Positions 48,360 to 59,987 are shown, counted from the stretch's first letter. The stretch: DNA of 64,000 bases from Cycas panzhihuaensis (GCA_023213395.1 CM041465.1:59775741-59839740); one strand, 5' to 3'. Notes: generated by a model from the sequence alone, not told the origin. Numbers and translations are program-made.

Positions 48360-50400
48360 TGGTTGTCATCGAGATGGCAATTTCTACCTAAACCGCGACA
48401 GCCAAGACGCCTTTTGGTGCCACCTATAAAGCCTTTGGGTAGTGGAGTATCGGAGTCAAGCTATTTGAGAGTAATATGTCGGGCAAAAGAAAACAAATTA
48501 AGAAAGGTGCATAAAAGGAGCACAACACCAAAAGGAGGAACTAAGGAGAAGTCCGTTAAAGTATGAAAGAAAGGGGTTAATAACATCCCAAACAACAATA
48601 AGTAAAGGAGAAGATATTGTAACAAAAACAACACTCAACATATCTAACCCAGAGGATATTATGACAATAAGTGGAGATTTTAAACTAGAGAAAAGCCAAA
48701 AGGAGCATAACAGCAACAAGGAAAAGGCAGAAGAAGGTGTTGAGGCAGTTGGGGAGAATTATTTCATAAGAAAGTTGTTCAATACACCACCAAAACTAGG
48801 AGACATAAGGACACAATTAGCAATGCAGATACCAAGGGGGAAGAGGAAACAATCCAAGTGAAAGCTCCAAAGAATAACCCATTGTCTAAGGAGGAAGCAG
48901 AGACAACACGGAAGGAAGGGTTGTCACCAAAAGTTAACATAGTAGGAGGAGGAATGCTGAGACCAAAGACACCTCCCAAGATGGCATCTTCAAGTTGTCC
49001 CAATGAAAGTGCATTTAATCAACTTATATTTGATGGAACCATAGATGTTGTTGAACACTTGTATCTATTTAAGAATATGATTGACATCAAGGAATCATAG
49101 ATGAGAAAGATATCAAAGGAAGATTTGTGTGCACATTAAAAGAAGTACCATTGTTATGGTACAAGGAGTTGTATGCACAAACCAAAACCTAAGAGCGAAT
49201 TTCCAATGAATTCCAAGAGAGGTTTCAAAAGTTACATACCAATGAGGCCATTGTACAAACATTGGAAAATCTCAAACAACAACCAAAGAATCAGTGTTGG
49301 ATTACTCAAGTTGTATGTTCATCATTGTAGCAAATATTACAAGTGGAGAGCACCTTCCAAACATTTTGTTGAAAAACTATTTCATGAATGGATTATGGTG
49401 CAAGTTAAGGAGTGCATTAAAACGACATCCAAACAAATCATTAGCAAAAGCTAAAGAATTAGCCACAACATTTGAGAAGGAGTTGGACTTAGAAGAATTG
49501 GGAACACAAAATAATGTGTTAAAGATGTTGCATAAAAAAAACCAAGGAACTGCATGTGGAGAAACCATAAGGCAATGATGAGAGAGCAATCATTAGAAGT
49601 AGAGAAACAAAGGGAGGAAATTTCACGATTGAAGCTACTAGCCAACTAGAAGAAACCTATGAGGATAAGCCTAAAGTAGTAGAAGAATTGGCACAAGTCT
49701 TGAACCAAAGTGGTGCCATATTTGTGAACAAGAGACGCATAGAACAAAAGAATGCCATTTATAGCCAAAAAATAAGATAACTAAATAATCAAAATGTTGC
49801 CACATTTGTGACATAGCTATGCATATGACAAATGAATGTTTTTATAATAAAAAACAAATAAAAAAAGAGCTAAAATGATGTCACATATGGAACACAAATA
49901 CACACACAACAAAAAACTACGATCATAACTCCAAAGGGAGAAATGATCAAAGAAGAGGTTGAGATAAAGGAAAGGGCTACCAACGCATGTATAACACAAA
50001 AACAACTATAGAAAGGACAAAAAGCTTAAAGATAGCCCCAATGAGTAGGTGTATGTTTTTTTGGGGGGTTTAGGCATTAGTGCTCAGATTGCTCTTATGA
50101 AAAAGCTAGAGACAATAGCACCCATGAATGTGAAATTTGTGGACTATGTAATCACTCTTTAGTAAATTGCTTGCTAAACGTGAGAAAAAGCAACCTTATG
50201 TCAATTGTGCCTCTCACACTCAAAGTCGAAGGATGAGCCAAATTGTTCAAAACCTAAGATGGAAATTGACCGCTTTGTCCCGAGTAAAAAAGGCATTGGA
50301 GGAAACAGCCAAGGAAGTAGAAAAGAATTGCCCCACCTTACCCAAGCCAAAGGTGAAGCAAGTGTATAAAAGAAGAGCATCTCCAAACTAGAGTGAGGTC
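48360..50400 (+). pseudogene. Ty3/gypsy Gag relic (Retrotrans_gag)
   Basis: Landmarks across broken frames: FNQLIFDGTIDVVEHLYLFK with NMID (49015-49090), then VPLLWYKELYAQT, NEFQERFQKLHTNEAI, ANITSGEHLPNI, LKNYFMNGLWCKLRSALKRH, and PNKSLAKAKELATTFEKELD. This is the Retrotrans_gag domain, F-D-G-x-x-D-P-x-x-H-L at the start and the W-x-x-F x-x-x-F block in the middle. In gypsy elements it forms the particle. Many stops and frameshifts are present. The N-terminal 48363-48960 is rich in Lys and Glu, as usual for the variable leader of this Gag type. Confidence 0.72.
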
Positions 50401-51117
50401 ATTGGAGTAAGGAAACCACAAGCAATTGAGACCACACATATCGATGTGGCTAATTTATTCAACAACATTCCCTTGGAAGAAATTTTATAGGTGTTGAGAC
50501 CATTGGAGAATCTATTAGAATAACTAAAGCTAACCATTCCATTGTCATGAGTGATCAAGTGGCTAAAACTCAGAGTATTTGAAGGAGCAAATAAGGTTGT
50601 AGAAGAAATAATGGTAATGAATAACTCCATGAACAAGAGCCCAACCAAGAGTTATGAAAAACTAGAGCGAAGCTTGAACTCTAAAGGTAGTGACAGAAAT
50701 TCCTGCGTACAATTGGTTGCAAAAAACATATGCAATAAATGCACCAAGCACTAATTGTTAAAATATGAAAACTATTCCCAATATGAATCATAATATGGAA
50801 TTTGGAAAACACAAATGATTATTGACAGTGATGAATATTTAAGCATAAGTAGTACTCAGGACTTTTATACTAGTATAGATGAAGCAAAATACAAGGATGA
50901 ATATTCTAATGCTAACAACAACTTCAAGGAAACTTGCTCTGACAATGGGAAAAACCATAAAGGAAATCAAATGCATGATGCTCACAATTCTACAAGTCAT
51001 AGTGGCAAAGGGAAAGATCAATCAAGGAACAAAAATAAGAAATTAACAAAGCAAACCATAGCGTGGAAAAGGTAGAAAACGGCATGGCACGACTGCCATG
51101 TCTAGGCATTGTATTTC
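50401..51117 (+). pseudogene. Gypsy Gag C-terminal or linker region, decayed
   Basis: Hydrophilic frames (50815-51075, Asn/Lys/Ser-rich) without a recognisable protease. The region joins Gag to the pol C-terminus across what must be a deletion of several kb. Confidence 0.4.
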
Positions 51118-51378
51118 AAAATAGGTAATCAAGTATGACAATTTGACAATAAATCCCAAACATACCAAGTAAAATCAAAGATATGCTAGAAAGGATTGTA
51201 CATAATTAAAGAGGTCCACAAAAATGGCATTGTCCAATTGAGGGAAACGACATGCCAACTATTGCCTGAAATGGTCAAGGGCAACAAACTCAAACGTTGC
51301 CCTAATCAGGGTAGGGCAAATTCACTAGAGGAATCAACCGATTGTACCATAAATGTGTTGCTTGAAATTGAGGACTGA
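51118..51378 (+). pseudogene. Gypsy pol C-terminal tail (after integrase)
   Basis: The text QFDNKSQTYQVKSKICWKGL, YIIKEVHKNGIVQL and LPEMVKGNKLKRCPNQG matches the post-integrase tail of plant gypsy polyproteins, which typically reads K-L-x-x-x-W-x-G-P-Y-x-I-K-x-V-x-x-N-G-x-V-x-L ... V-N-G-x-x-L-K. It ends at a stop at 51376. Its presence without RT or the integrase core proves the internal deletion of element F. Confidence 0.65.
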
Positions 51379-51410
51379 TAATGTTCATGTTTTATGCTAG
51401 TTAAAGTTAG

Positions 51411-51440
51411 TGTTAGAATCTCCTTAACTAAGTTCACTTA

Positions 51441-51475
<35 letters not shown>

Positions 51476-51632
51476 AGTTGTGCATCTTATTGTACTCCAA
51501 AAAGGTGGTGACATGTGACTCTCTCCTCTTGGGCCACTTTTGTATTCTTGATGTATAAGTATGTAAAAAGATTCATTCATGTAACGTAATGTTGATCCAA
51601 GTTATTATCTGTTGTCTCTCTTATTTTTAACA
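51411..51632 (+). repeat. 5' LTR of element I
   Basis: TGTTAGAATCTCC ... CTTATTTTTAACA, followed by the primer site. It contains a (CT)n run at about 51443-51471. Confidence 0.7.
51443..51471. repeat. (CT)n microsatellite in the LTR of element I
   Basis: About 14 TC/CT units, uninterrupted. Confidence 0.9.
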
Positions 51633-51644
51633 TAGTATCAAAGC
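51633..51644 (+). other. Primer-binding site of element I
   Basis: TAGTATCAAAGC, two transitions from TGGTATCAGAGC, abutting the LTR. Confidence 0.65.
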
Positions 51645-52302
51645 AAGCCTAAAGGGACCAAGATTAGAGGTTTCTAGGTACTGTTTTAGTGTGCAACTAA
51701 AGGGACCACCCAGTGGAGGCTTCAGGGAGTTGGTTTGAACTATACAATCAAATACAGAAGGTCGTGCAGACTGGTATGGAGGCATACAGGTGCCTAAAAT
51801 TCAAAGTGCTCATAACAAAGAAAAATTTTCACAAATTGTGCATCTCATCAAGGAGATCATTTTCTTCTAAAGGCTTGACTGCAAATTCTATCTGCATCAA
51901 CAAGAAATTGAGAAAATTTGAAAACGTGGGTTTGGAGGCTTATCTGCTCTTTTCATTTTGTCTGATCATTTTCTCTTAATAAATCAACATGCATTCTCTT
52001 GTTCTCTATTAGAGCTTCCTTTCAAGTATAGAGTTGATGGATTTAGTCTCAAATTTAGAAAAGTATCAATGTATTTCATTTTCAAACCCTAGTCACCCAC
52101 TGGCATTTCGAAGTTGCTTTTTCTCTGCTCAGATCTAAGAGTGAAAAACTAAACACAGAGCTAGATAGGCAACTAAAAAATCTACATTTTGAGATCCCCT
52201 TCCCCCTAGTCTGCATTAATTTTTTATGTACAATCATATGGTCATAAGGATCCGTACGGTACATGTTGTCAGTACCTCGTTCTTATAGATCACATTCACC
52301 AA
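51645..52302 (+). other. Leader of element I
   Basis: No convincing gene. A plus-strand frame at 51713-51979 is not recognised. Confidence 0.4.
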
Positions 52303-52755
52303 ATGGCCTCCATCTATTCTCTCTCAAACTCTAATAAATTAATTAGAGCAAATTATATAGGATGGAAAATCGAAATGGAGGACATAGAAGAGGATGAAAA
52401 AGATACAAACTTGTTTACTACACTAGCCTCCAACACTCGATCCAATGAAGGTTGGTTTATAGATTCTGGAGCTTCTCACCATGTGAGTGGTAGGAGAGAC
52501 TGGTTTGAAACACTTCGTCCCGATCTTCTCAATGATTCAATGGAACTCAAAGATAACTCTACCCTCAACGTTGAGGGAGAAGGCACCATTGCAATAAATA
52601 TAAAAGGTGAAATCAAAAAAATTGGTCTTATTCCATTGGTACCAATTTTGAAAAATAACCTTCCTTTTGTATCTCAATTGACTAAAAAGAAACTAAGTGT
52701 AATATTTGATGATAACAATGTTACATTTGTGATAAACAACAGAACAATCTTGTAA
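52303..52755 (+). pseudogene. Copia Gag-protease fusion frame, internally deleted
   Basis: A 150-residue open frame starts like a copia Gag (MASIYSLSNSNKLIRANYIG, WKIEME) and jumps at about residue 27 into the region just before the protease (NEGWFIDSGASHHVSGRRDW). It keeps an intact D-S-G catalytic triplet and ends with LVPILKNNLPFVSQLTKKKL. The bulk of Gag including the zinc knuckle is missing, so a deletion has kept the frame by chance. The aspartic protease would be truncated beyond this point only by decay. Confident as copia-derived; not a functional polyprotein. Confidence 0.72.
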
Positions 52756-52829
52756 TTGCAAAAGGTGTGGAGTACAACAAATTATAAACTATATTCTCCC
52801 CTCCTCTAAATTAGTCTCTTTCTATAAGC

Positions 52830-53260
52830 AACATTTAGCCTCGTATTGTTGAAAATATTGATTAAATCTGGCATTCATGGTATGTATACATTGCAAATGA
52901 TAGACTAGAAAAGTTGAATAAATTGAGTATGGTAATTAGACTTGCAGACATCTCTTTCGAATCAAAAATTTATGAAGGGTGCATGTTGGGGAAACAACAT
53001 AGAGCAAAGTTCTGCTAGTCCACTTGGAAAGCTCATGATGCATTGGAATTGGTACATAGTCACTTATGCAAACCCATATCTCCAAATTTTGTTAAAGGTG
53101 TTAGGTACTTGCACAGTTTTATAGATGATTTTAGTAGGAAAACTTGGGTGTATTTTATTTAGAAAAAAATTGAAGCCTTTGTTATCTTCAAAGAATTTAG
53201 AGCTTGCATTGAGGGAGAAAGTGGAAAAAGACTTAAAGTTCTCAGAACAAATGTGAAAGG
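52830..53260 (+). pseudogene. Copia integrase N-terminal relic of element I
   Basis: The frame reads IWHSWYVYIANDRLEKLNKL, CMLGKQHRAKF, ALELVHSHLCKPISPNFVKG, YLHSFIDDFSRKTWVYFI and GKRLKVLRTNVKG, after which the LTR of element H begins. F-I-D-D-F-S is intact, the H-S-D motif is H-S-H, and the cut lies at the position of the N-G-G-E-F motif. Confidence 0.75.
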
Positions 53261-53610
53261 TGTTAATGCCTAAGGTCATTTGAATTAGAATTAGATTAAT
53301 AAGAGTCATTTCATAACTTAGAAAAAGTGAATCTAATCTAATGCTATAATGCTCACTTAAGTGAAATGCACTTTATATGCATCTATGTAATTTCACTCAA
53401 GTTTCATGTGAATTTGTTTTGGTAAGAAAACCCTAATCAAGTTCTTTTATCAATAAAAGGTGAAATCCAAAGGAATGAGTTAGTGATCTCATCTCCTCTT
53501 TTGAGCCCTCAAATTTGCCTCCTGTATCTTGAGTGCATTCTTGCTCTTGTCTCCATTCATGTTTGCCATTGTGAAGTGTTAAGAGTGGACAACCCAGATC
53601 CATTGCTCCA
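53261..53610 (+). repeat. 5' LTR of element H
   Basis: TGTTAATGCCTAAGG ... CATTGCTCCA. The start is fixed by the break in the integrase of element I, preceded by the candidate target site AAAGG (53256-53260). The end is inferred from the primer site 5 bp later. Confidence 0.7.
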
Positions 53611-53615
53611 ATAAG

Positions 53616-53627
53616 TGGTATCAGAGC
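53616..53627 (+). other. Primer-binding site of element H
   Basis: TGGTATCAGAGC, an exact match to the initiator tRNA-Met complement. Confidence 0.85.
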
Positions 53628-55707
53628 TTTGTTGTGTTGCCTCGCCACACTCACTTGCAAGAAGACCAAGAAGCAATTTCCTCTCCTTCACCTCTTTATG
53701 TGAAGTGAGAGTTGAGTATTATTTTTTTTTTGCAAATATTTACATGCAAAAGAGCTCTTGTTTTTTATAGAATCTACAAATATTTCTTGTATTTCCCTCA
53801 TATCCAAGTGCAACATTGCAAGTACAGCAAAAAGAAAACCTTGTGCATGCTTTCAGTTGTACATGGAAGCTGATTTAAGGCTAAAATCAGCCAATTTTCA
53901 ATATTTTTTGTAGATCTAAAGAGTATTTGGCACAAAAAGTCAAAAAAAAATCAAAGCGTTCAAATTGCTGCCAAATTTTACAAGTGAAGTAGACTCTGCA
54001 CAGTGATCATTTTTCACTACTAGAGCGACACGGGATTTCGAAGTTAAAGGGGTCAAACAGCCTGTTTTAGGCAGCCATTCTTAAATCTCTTAGGACTATT
54101 TTTCTTGTTGTAATACATGTTTTCGCATCTCCTTGCCCCGATCTATCATTTGGGACAAGTCTCACGCGAATCTGGTGCTCCGTTATAAGTGTTTTTGGGT
54201 TTCCCAATACATTTTGGCCGTGAGCTAAAACATGTCTTTTTGCCTGTTTTTGATAAAATTTTTCAAAAATTTTTATATATTTGTGAAGTCCAAGTGAAGG
54301 GCAACAAACTGAAAATTTTTTATTTTTTAAAATTTTTTAAAATTTGTGCCATACAGCGATACAACAGACGGTACAATCTGCCCAACAACAAACTTGACTT
54401 ACTAAAAATTTGACTTTTCAGCGTACATTGTATTTCTAAAATTTTTATTTTTTACCCTTCATTTCAAGAAAAGAAAAGAAAAAAGAAAAAAAGGGGTTTT
54501 TAATCATTTTTAGGCATTTTTTAAAGGCATTTTTAAAGCAAAAAATGCACAAATATTTTTATACTACCACATCATCTGGATCGGAGCAATATCCAATGAT
54601 GTGGCATTATTCATGTGCATTATTTTTGACACACATGCAAGCTTTTTAAACACATCATCAAGTGCCACATAAGCACTAAGGAGGACACTTCATCATCAAA
54701 AAAGAAGACGCAAGCAAGCACAAAAGTGAAGCATTTATTTTCAGTTGTTATTTTCATACAAGCAAGCGATAACATTGAGCATTATTCCCTAAAATGAACA
54801 CATCTATGCTCGTTTTTTACTGCCACTTAGTGCATGTTTACACACTTGCCTAGGTTGAAAGACCTAGGTTGGCCAAATTCCGGGTCCTAAGGGAGGTGTG
54901 GATTTTTAAATGGGACTAGTCATTAACCGGAATATTGGTGGAGGGACAGGTTAGCCATACCTACGGCCTCCAATCAGAGATTATCTTAATAACCAACCGA
55001 AACAACTGAAACCTTAATCAAGATTAAAATTGGATTGATCCAATATCCGTCATAGCTGTGGGATATGCACGTACCACTCTTCGAAGTAGGTATATCGTTG
55101 CTCATGGTGAACAGGGTGAGGATTGACAATACCTAGGCTCCACGTTGTTTCGGCAGCGGTGCGGGTATCGTAGGTGAAGGCCATTAATCGTTATTACTAG
55201 CAACCCCCCTTAGGCGTCGTAGAGCACCTCACTGACCATGGACTCAAGTTGATGTTAGTGGATTGCACACATCCTACACATATAGTTTACAGTTGTGATT
55301 TGCACCCCTCTTTGCCTGGCAGCTACATAGGCCATATCTTGATTATTTATTTGTACACATCATCATTTTTGTGTATCATATGTGCTTCACACTCACTTTA
55401 TATCCCTATTGCGACAAGTGTACTAGCCACAAGTGTTGGTGGCAAATTTCATTTGCTTGCATATCATATAGACTTCCTTTCTTCATTTCTCATATCCCTG
55501 TTGCGATAAGAGACATTGCCACAAGTGTCTGTGGCTTATTCATTCTCATAGAGCTTGCATCACATTCTCTTTCTTCTCTTCTTCATACACATCACCACTA
55601 TGTAGTCCAACTTCAAACAAAATGTGAATTGCATGCTAAAGGGCAAGGACAACTAGGGCATTTGGTATACAGGCATCAAAAATACATCAAAGTACCAGGG
55701 ACTCTAG
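53628..55707 (+). other. Long leader of element H, non-coding
   Basis: 2.1 kb between primer site and Gag. It contains a GC-richer segment at 54840-55230, an imperfect repeat (ATCCCTATTGCGACAAGTG near 55402 and ATCCCTGTTGCGATAAGAG near 55495) and a TTTTTAAAG-rich block. The plus frame 55249-55509 is not recognised. Confidence 0.5.
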
Positions 55708-56480
55708 ATGGATCAAATGGAGCTCACACCTATCGTACCTATTACTGCCACTATAGCACAAACAGGAGGTACTCCACCAATTGCTCCAACAGACCCAGCA
55801 ACTAGACGACAATGGATTCTTGAAGACCAAAAGCTACAAGTACGCATACTATTAGTCACAAACTACTATTTGCATAACCTGATCTACAGCACACAACATG
55901 ACACTGCATATAAAGTTCTCAAAGTTCTAAAGAGAAACTTTGATACTCGATCAGACTTGGAATTTGTTCACATGGTCTTAAAAATAAATAAGATGAAGAT
56001 GCAGAAAGGGAAGGCACATGAGACGGTCGATGCTCTTCGCCCAATCAAACAAGCTATCAACACAGACTTCAAAACACAATACATCACATGGCCGTTCCTG
56101 ATCCAGTCATCACTCCATATACTTGACAACAAAAACTTGTTGGGGAATCTTCAGTGATCTGCCACACTGAAGACATTAGACTTTAAGGCTTTTGCAAAAT
56201 AGTTCATCGAACATAACAAGACCTTTGCAACAAGCTTCCACTCATCTAATCCACTTCCTGATGTTGCCTTTGAAATCGAAGTGGACGAGGAAGCTTGCTA
56301 TTCCAAACAGTAAGGACAATCAGCGCGTGGAAGACGAAACTCACGTGGTCATGATCAGGGCAAGAACCAAGGACAAAGGCAACAACAACAGAACCCCCAA
56401 AATTTAGGAGGAAAACAAACATTTAACCAAAGATAGTATGGCACTCCCAGCACATCATATGGGACATTAAATCAACCCCT
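55708..56480 (+). pseudogene. Copia Gag relic of element H
   Basis: The open frame 55708-56157 reads ATRRQWILEDQKLQVRILLV, TAYKVLKVLKRNFDTRSDLE and MVLKINKMKMQKGKAHETVD, the helical part of copia Gag (A-x-x-x-W-x-x-L...F). After a TGA at 56155 it continues with FAK-FIEHNKTFATSF and a Gln/Asn-rich stretch (GKNQGQRQQQQNPQN). Confidence 0.7.
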
Positions 56481-56484
56481 GATA

Positions 56485-56526
56485 TGTGAACGATGTCATT
56501 GTAAAAGACACTTTGCCAAATATTGT
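56485..56526 (+). pseudogene. Intact CCHC zinc knuckle of element H Gag
   Basis: CERCHCKRHFAKYC keeps all four ligands of CX2CX4HX4C, unlike the other knuckles of the window. It is part of a broken gag. Confidence 0.8.
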
Positions 56527-56619
56527 CGAACAACTTTTCATAAGCTCAGCAGAAATCGACAACGGCACAATGCCCACAACGTTGATGCAGAAGAAACCTT
56601 TGGTGGGACCCTGTTTACT

Positions 56620-57240
56620 GAAGCATGCTTGCACAACACAAGGAAAACCAGTTCTTCCACTTCATCAAAAAGGTACATTGAGGCACATTGTGGCTATGCC
56701 ACTTGTCATGTCAACTCCATTATGCCTCAACCTCTTGGAGTAGCAAACACTGCCACAGTCCATTCCTCCACATGGATCATGGATATCGGTACCACACAAC
56801 ACATGACATGTCACCGAGACTACTTTCAAGCCCTTGATACAAATGTCACTGGTCTTGTACATATCGCTGACAAATCAAGCCAACCTGTCGAAGGTATGGG
56901 CACGGTTTGCCTAACACTCCCAGGCTTTTACCAGATTTCAAACTACTTGATGTTTTGTATATTCCCTCACTGAAACAAAACCTTCTCTCCTTATCCACAT
57001 TGGTCTCCCGTGGGTTTGATCTGAGTGTAACAACCAATAACAAAACCCTTCAAGTCATCCACCCTCCTCCATATTCAATGGTGATGACAGGCAAGCTTAC
57101 GGGAAAACTCTTCCACCTGACTGGCACCTCATATGCTACAGCCAATCATGCTCATGATTTTTGTGTTGAACCAAAACTTGCCTATAATGTTACCCTAACT
57201 CACCATAAGTTGTCCAAGGAAGCACTTTGGCATGCGTGAA
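56620..57240 (+). pseudogene. Copia protease and GAG-pre-integrase relic of element H
   Basis: The protease site reads WIMDIGTTQHMTCHRDYF (normally D-S-G, here D-I-G). VEGMGTVCLTLPG follows, then after a frameshift FKLLDVLYIPSLKQNLLSLS and HKLSKEALWHA, which ends at a TGA where the MGHIKLDRL continuation starts. Confidence 0.75.
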
Positions 57241-58078
57241 TGGGGCATATCAAGTTAGATAGACTCAAAGAAATCTACCATTACACTCTCGGTTTACCCA
57301 GATTTTCTTCAAAGCCCTTCAAGTGTGAAGCATGTATCATTGCAAAATCCCATCGACAGCCCTTCCCACGGAGTTAATAGAAAGCCAGTCAGCCCCTCCA
57401 GCTTGTCCACTCAGACATATGCGGCCCAATGCCTATACCATCCCTCACCAGGAAATGGTACTACATAACATTCATAGATGACTTCACTAAGAAGGTATGG
57501 GTAACCTTTCTAAAAATAAAGGATGAAACATTCTCAAATTTTCTGACATTCAAGGCCCTGGCAAAGAAGGAATGAGGTTTTCAAATCAAATGCCTTCAAA
57601 TAAATAATGGTGGAGAGTATACGTCTAATGAATTTGAAGACTTTCTTTGCATGCATGGGATAAAACATCAAACAACAATTGCAGGTACCCCTCAACAGAA
57701 TGGAGTGGTTGAACGAATGAACAGAACCATCATGAACATGGCACGAACAATGCTTGTATATAAAAATGTACATGCATATCTTTTGGGCCAAGGCAATCTA
57801 TACAGCAGTCTACTGCCTAAACAATGTAAGTCCATCTCAGCTCGGCCCATCTCCAAATGAGAGATGGCCAGGACAGACCCCTATTGTCAACTACTTTAGA
57901 ATATTTGGCTCTACCTGTTATGCTCATATTCTGGATGAGCATAGAAACAAGCTCCAGCCGCGAGCTTTGAAAGGCATCCTTGTAGGGTACCCAATGAACA
58001 AGAAAGGGTACAAGGTCTTCGTACCAACTCTAAAGAAGATTATTATTTCACAGGACATGGTCTTTGCACAAACAGAAT
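57241..58078 (+). pseudogene. Copia integrase relic of element H
   Basis: Landmarks: FKCEACIIAKSHRQPFPRS, LQLVHSDICGPMPIPSLTRK, YYITFIDDFTKKVWVTFLKI, LQINNGGEYTSNEFEDFLCM (catalytic D changed to N in R-S-D-N-G-G), TIAGTPQQNGVVERMNRTIM, and after a one-base frameshift near 57760 VNYFRIFGSTCYAHI and LKGILVGYPMNKKGYKVF. Two stops and one frameshift, otherwise well kept. Confidence 0.82.
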
Positions 58079-58419
58079 AACATCTCTTGCAGCTTTATTC
58101 CAAAGCTCCCACTCACCGCTACAATGATGTCCAAGAATATGATGTGTAGATTCCAAAATTGGTGGGGGGGAGACATGGAAGAGATACTCAAAATGTTGGA
58201 ATCTGACAATAGAGCCATGGAGGACACAGATTCAACACCAATCAGCATTAATCCAACTCCTTCTTTGGAGAACAACCTTGATTACAAAGGCAAAGGAATT
58301 GCTGAAGGACCCTCGTCACCTTCTTCAGTGGCAGGACCATCGTCCCCAACAGTATCAACGTCCTACATTCCTCAAAACTCTTATGACCATTCCAGGATTA
58401 AAACAAGGACCAAGAAGTT
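58079..58419 (+). pseudogene. Integrase-RT linker of element H
   Basis: Ser/Pro-rich frame (PSSPSSVAGPSSPTVSTSYI), usual for this variable polyprotein part. Confidence 0.55.
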
Positions 58420-59441
58420 GTGGAAATGAGAACTTCATTTCCAACTAAAGGTTTTCGTGAAGCCTACCTGTTGAACAAGGATCTAAGACCTGATGAGGTA
58501 GGCAAAATCGGCACCCGAAGTGGTGCCCTAAAGGCAAAGGAGCAGAGCACACTTCCCACAGAACTTGAACCGATAGAATTGCACCTTGCCAACAATGAAG
58601 AGCCTCTCACACACCAAGAAGTTGTAAAACATGCAGCTTGGAGAAATGCAATAAACGAGGAATATTAATCCTTGATCAAAAATGGTACTTGGGAACTCAA
58701 AGATCTACCTTTGGGAAGAAAGGTAGTAAGAAACAAATGGGTGTTCAAAAACAAATACAAATCTGGCGGCACCCTTGACACACACAAGGCGAGGTTGGTA
58801 GCAAAGGGATTCACCCAAAAGGAAGGCATTGACTACACTAAGGTCTTTGCACCTACGACTAAATGGCCCACAATCAGAACTCTTGTGGCCTTGGCAACTC
58901 AACAGGGCTAGAAGATTCACTAGCTCGATGTAAAGATAGCATTCTTCAATGGGGATCTTGAAAAAAAAATCTACATGGCTCAGCCTGAAGGATATGAGAT
59001 TGTTGAACAAGAGCATAAGGTGTGTAAACTCATGAAGTCTTTGTACGGCCTTAAACAAGCCCCTCATGCTTGGTTCACCAAGTTGTCAAAAAGAATGAGG
59101 CAACTTGGATATGAGGTTTGTAACTACCAAGATATTGATGCAACATTGTTCATCAAGCATGGAAAAGATAGTCACTTACCTCTTAATCTTTGAGGACGAC
59201 ATGCTTATAATGGGTAACAGTGAACAGGCAATCAACCAGCTAAAGAACGACTTGGCAAAAACGTTTGAATTGTCTGACCTTAGGTTGATCAAATACTACT
59301 TGGGGATTGAGGTTACTCAAAAAGATGGCCAAATCTTTCTTTCTCAACGATCTTTTAACAAGATTTAAATTGGAAGATACTTGACCAATAGCCATTCCAA
59401 TAGAACCAAACGTCAAACTAATAGCTGATGGCAATGATCGA
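58420..59441 (+). pseudogene. Copia reverse transcriptase relic of element H
   Basis: [100 protein letters not shown], then after a frameshift LLIFEDDMLIMG (F-E-D-D at the catalytic Y-V-D-D position) and LSDLRLIKYYLGIEVTQKDG. It ends in IEPNVKLIADGNDRCEN at the LTR of element G. Confidence 0.82.
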
Positions 59442-59987
59442 TGTGAAAATAGGCCAAAGGATTAGAGTGCCTAAGACCTACAAAGCCAAGATCTTGAAGA
59501 TAGTTCACCTCTAGTTCTAAATGACATAATAGCAAAAACAAAGATAAACAAGATCAAGGAAGCAAGATGATACCAAGATGTGAGGAGAAGGAATTAGTCC
59601 TACTCCAAAGAATACCAATTGATTAGCAAAATGGCAGCATAACATTACACATCAACTCTACATGTGAGACATAAGGAGAGATCTCAATATATAGAGTAAC
59701 TGAGGTTACCTAACACCGTTGGATGTTTGCCAAGTGGCACTTGGCAAATATCCAAGGTACATGCAATGCATGGCTTGCATGTCATGCATGAGGGACAAGT
59801 GTCCATTAGGCTCTCAAGTGAGCAAAAATGCATAAGGGTCCATTTGACCCTTTAGTTACAATGTTATGTCACTAGAATGAAAGTAGGTGTGCACTTTATC
59901 ACTTAAGTGATTAGTCACCCCATAAAGTACAAAATAATGAATGAATGAATAAAGTACATACTTAGCATGTAAACATAAGGTTTAACA
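59442..59987 (-). repeat. 3' LTR of element G
   Basis: On the minus strand it starts TGTTAAACCTTATGTTTAC at 59987, just after the purine tract, and most plausibly ends ...TATTTTCACA at 59442, the point where the RT of element H breaks off (candidate target site ATCGA at 59437-59441). It contains a minus-strand TATA-like CTATATATTGAG at about 59683-59694. Confidence 0.68.
59683..59694 (-). promoter_or_regulatory. TATA-like box in LTR of element G
   Basis: The minus strand reads CTATATATTGAG within the U3 part of the LTR, about 290 bp from its start. Assigned only from sequence and position. Confidence 0.4.

Larger units (their letters stand above)
43312..51385 (+). mobile_element. Element F: internally deleted Ty3/gypsy element (+) hosting element C
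   Basis: LTR sequence with TATA boxes (43312-43637, continued at 47948-48272) is followed by a primer-site candidate, a Retrotrans_gag-type Gag relic (48360-50400), and the extreme C-terminal piece of pol (51118-51378). Protease, RT, RNase H and the integrase core are absent between Gag and this C-terminal piece, so a large internal deletion joined the two. The 3' LTR is not present, because a copia LTR starts at 51411. Element C (43638-47942) inserted into the LTR. Confidence 0.7.
51411..53260 (+). mobile_element. Element I: copia 5' fragment (+), cut by element H
   Basis: A 222-bp LTR, a primer site, a leader, a Gag-protease frame with an internal deletion and the first part of integrase. 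It ends at 53260 where the LTR of element H starts inside the integrase core. The rest should follow beyond the nested elements, outside the window. Confidence 0.75.
53261..59441 (+). mobile_element. Element H: Ty1/copia (+), 3' part cut by element G
   Basis: A 5' LTR, perfect primer site, 2-kb leader, Gag with intact zinc knuckle, protease, integrase and most of the reverse transcriptase are present in order. Coding ends near 59441 where the LTR of element G starts. RNase H and the 3' LTR are expected right of the window. Confidence 0.82.
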
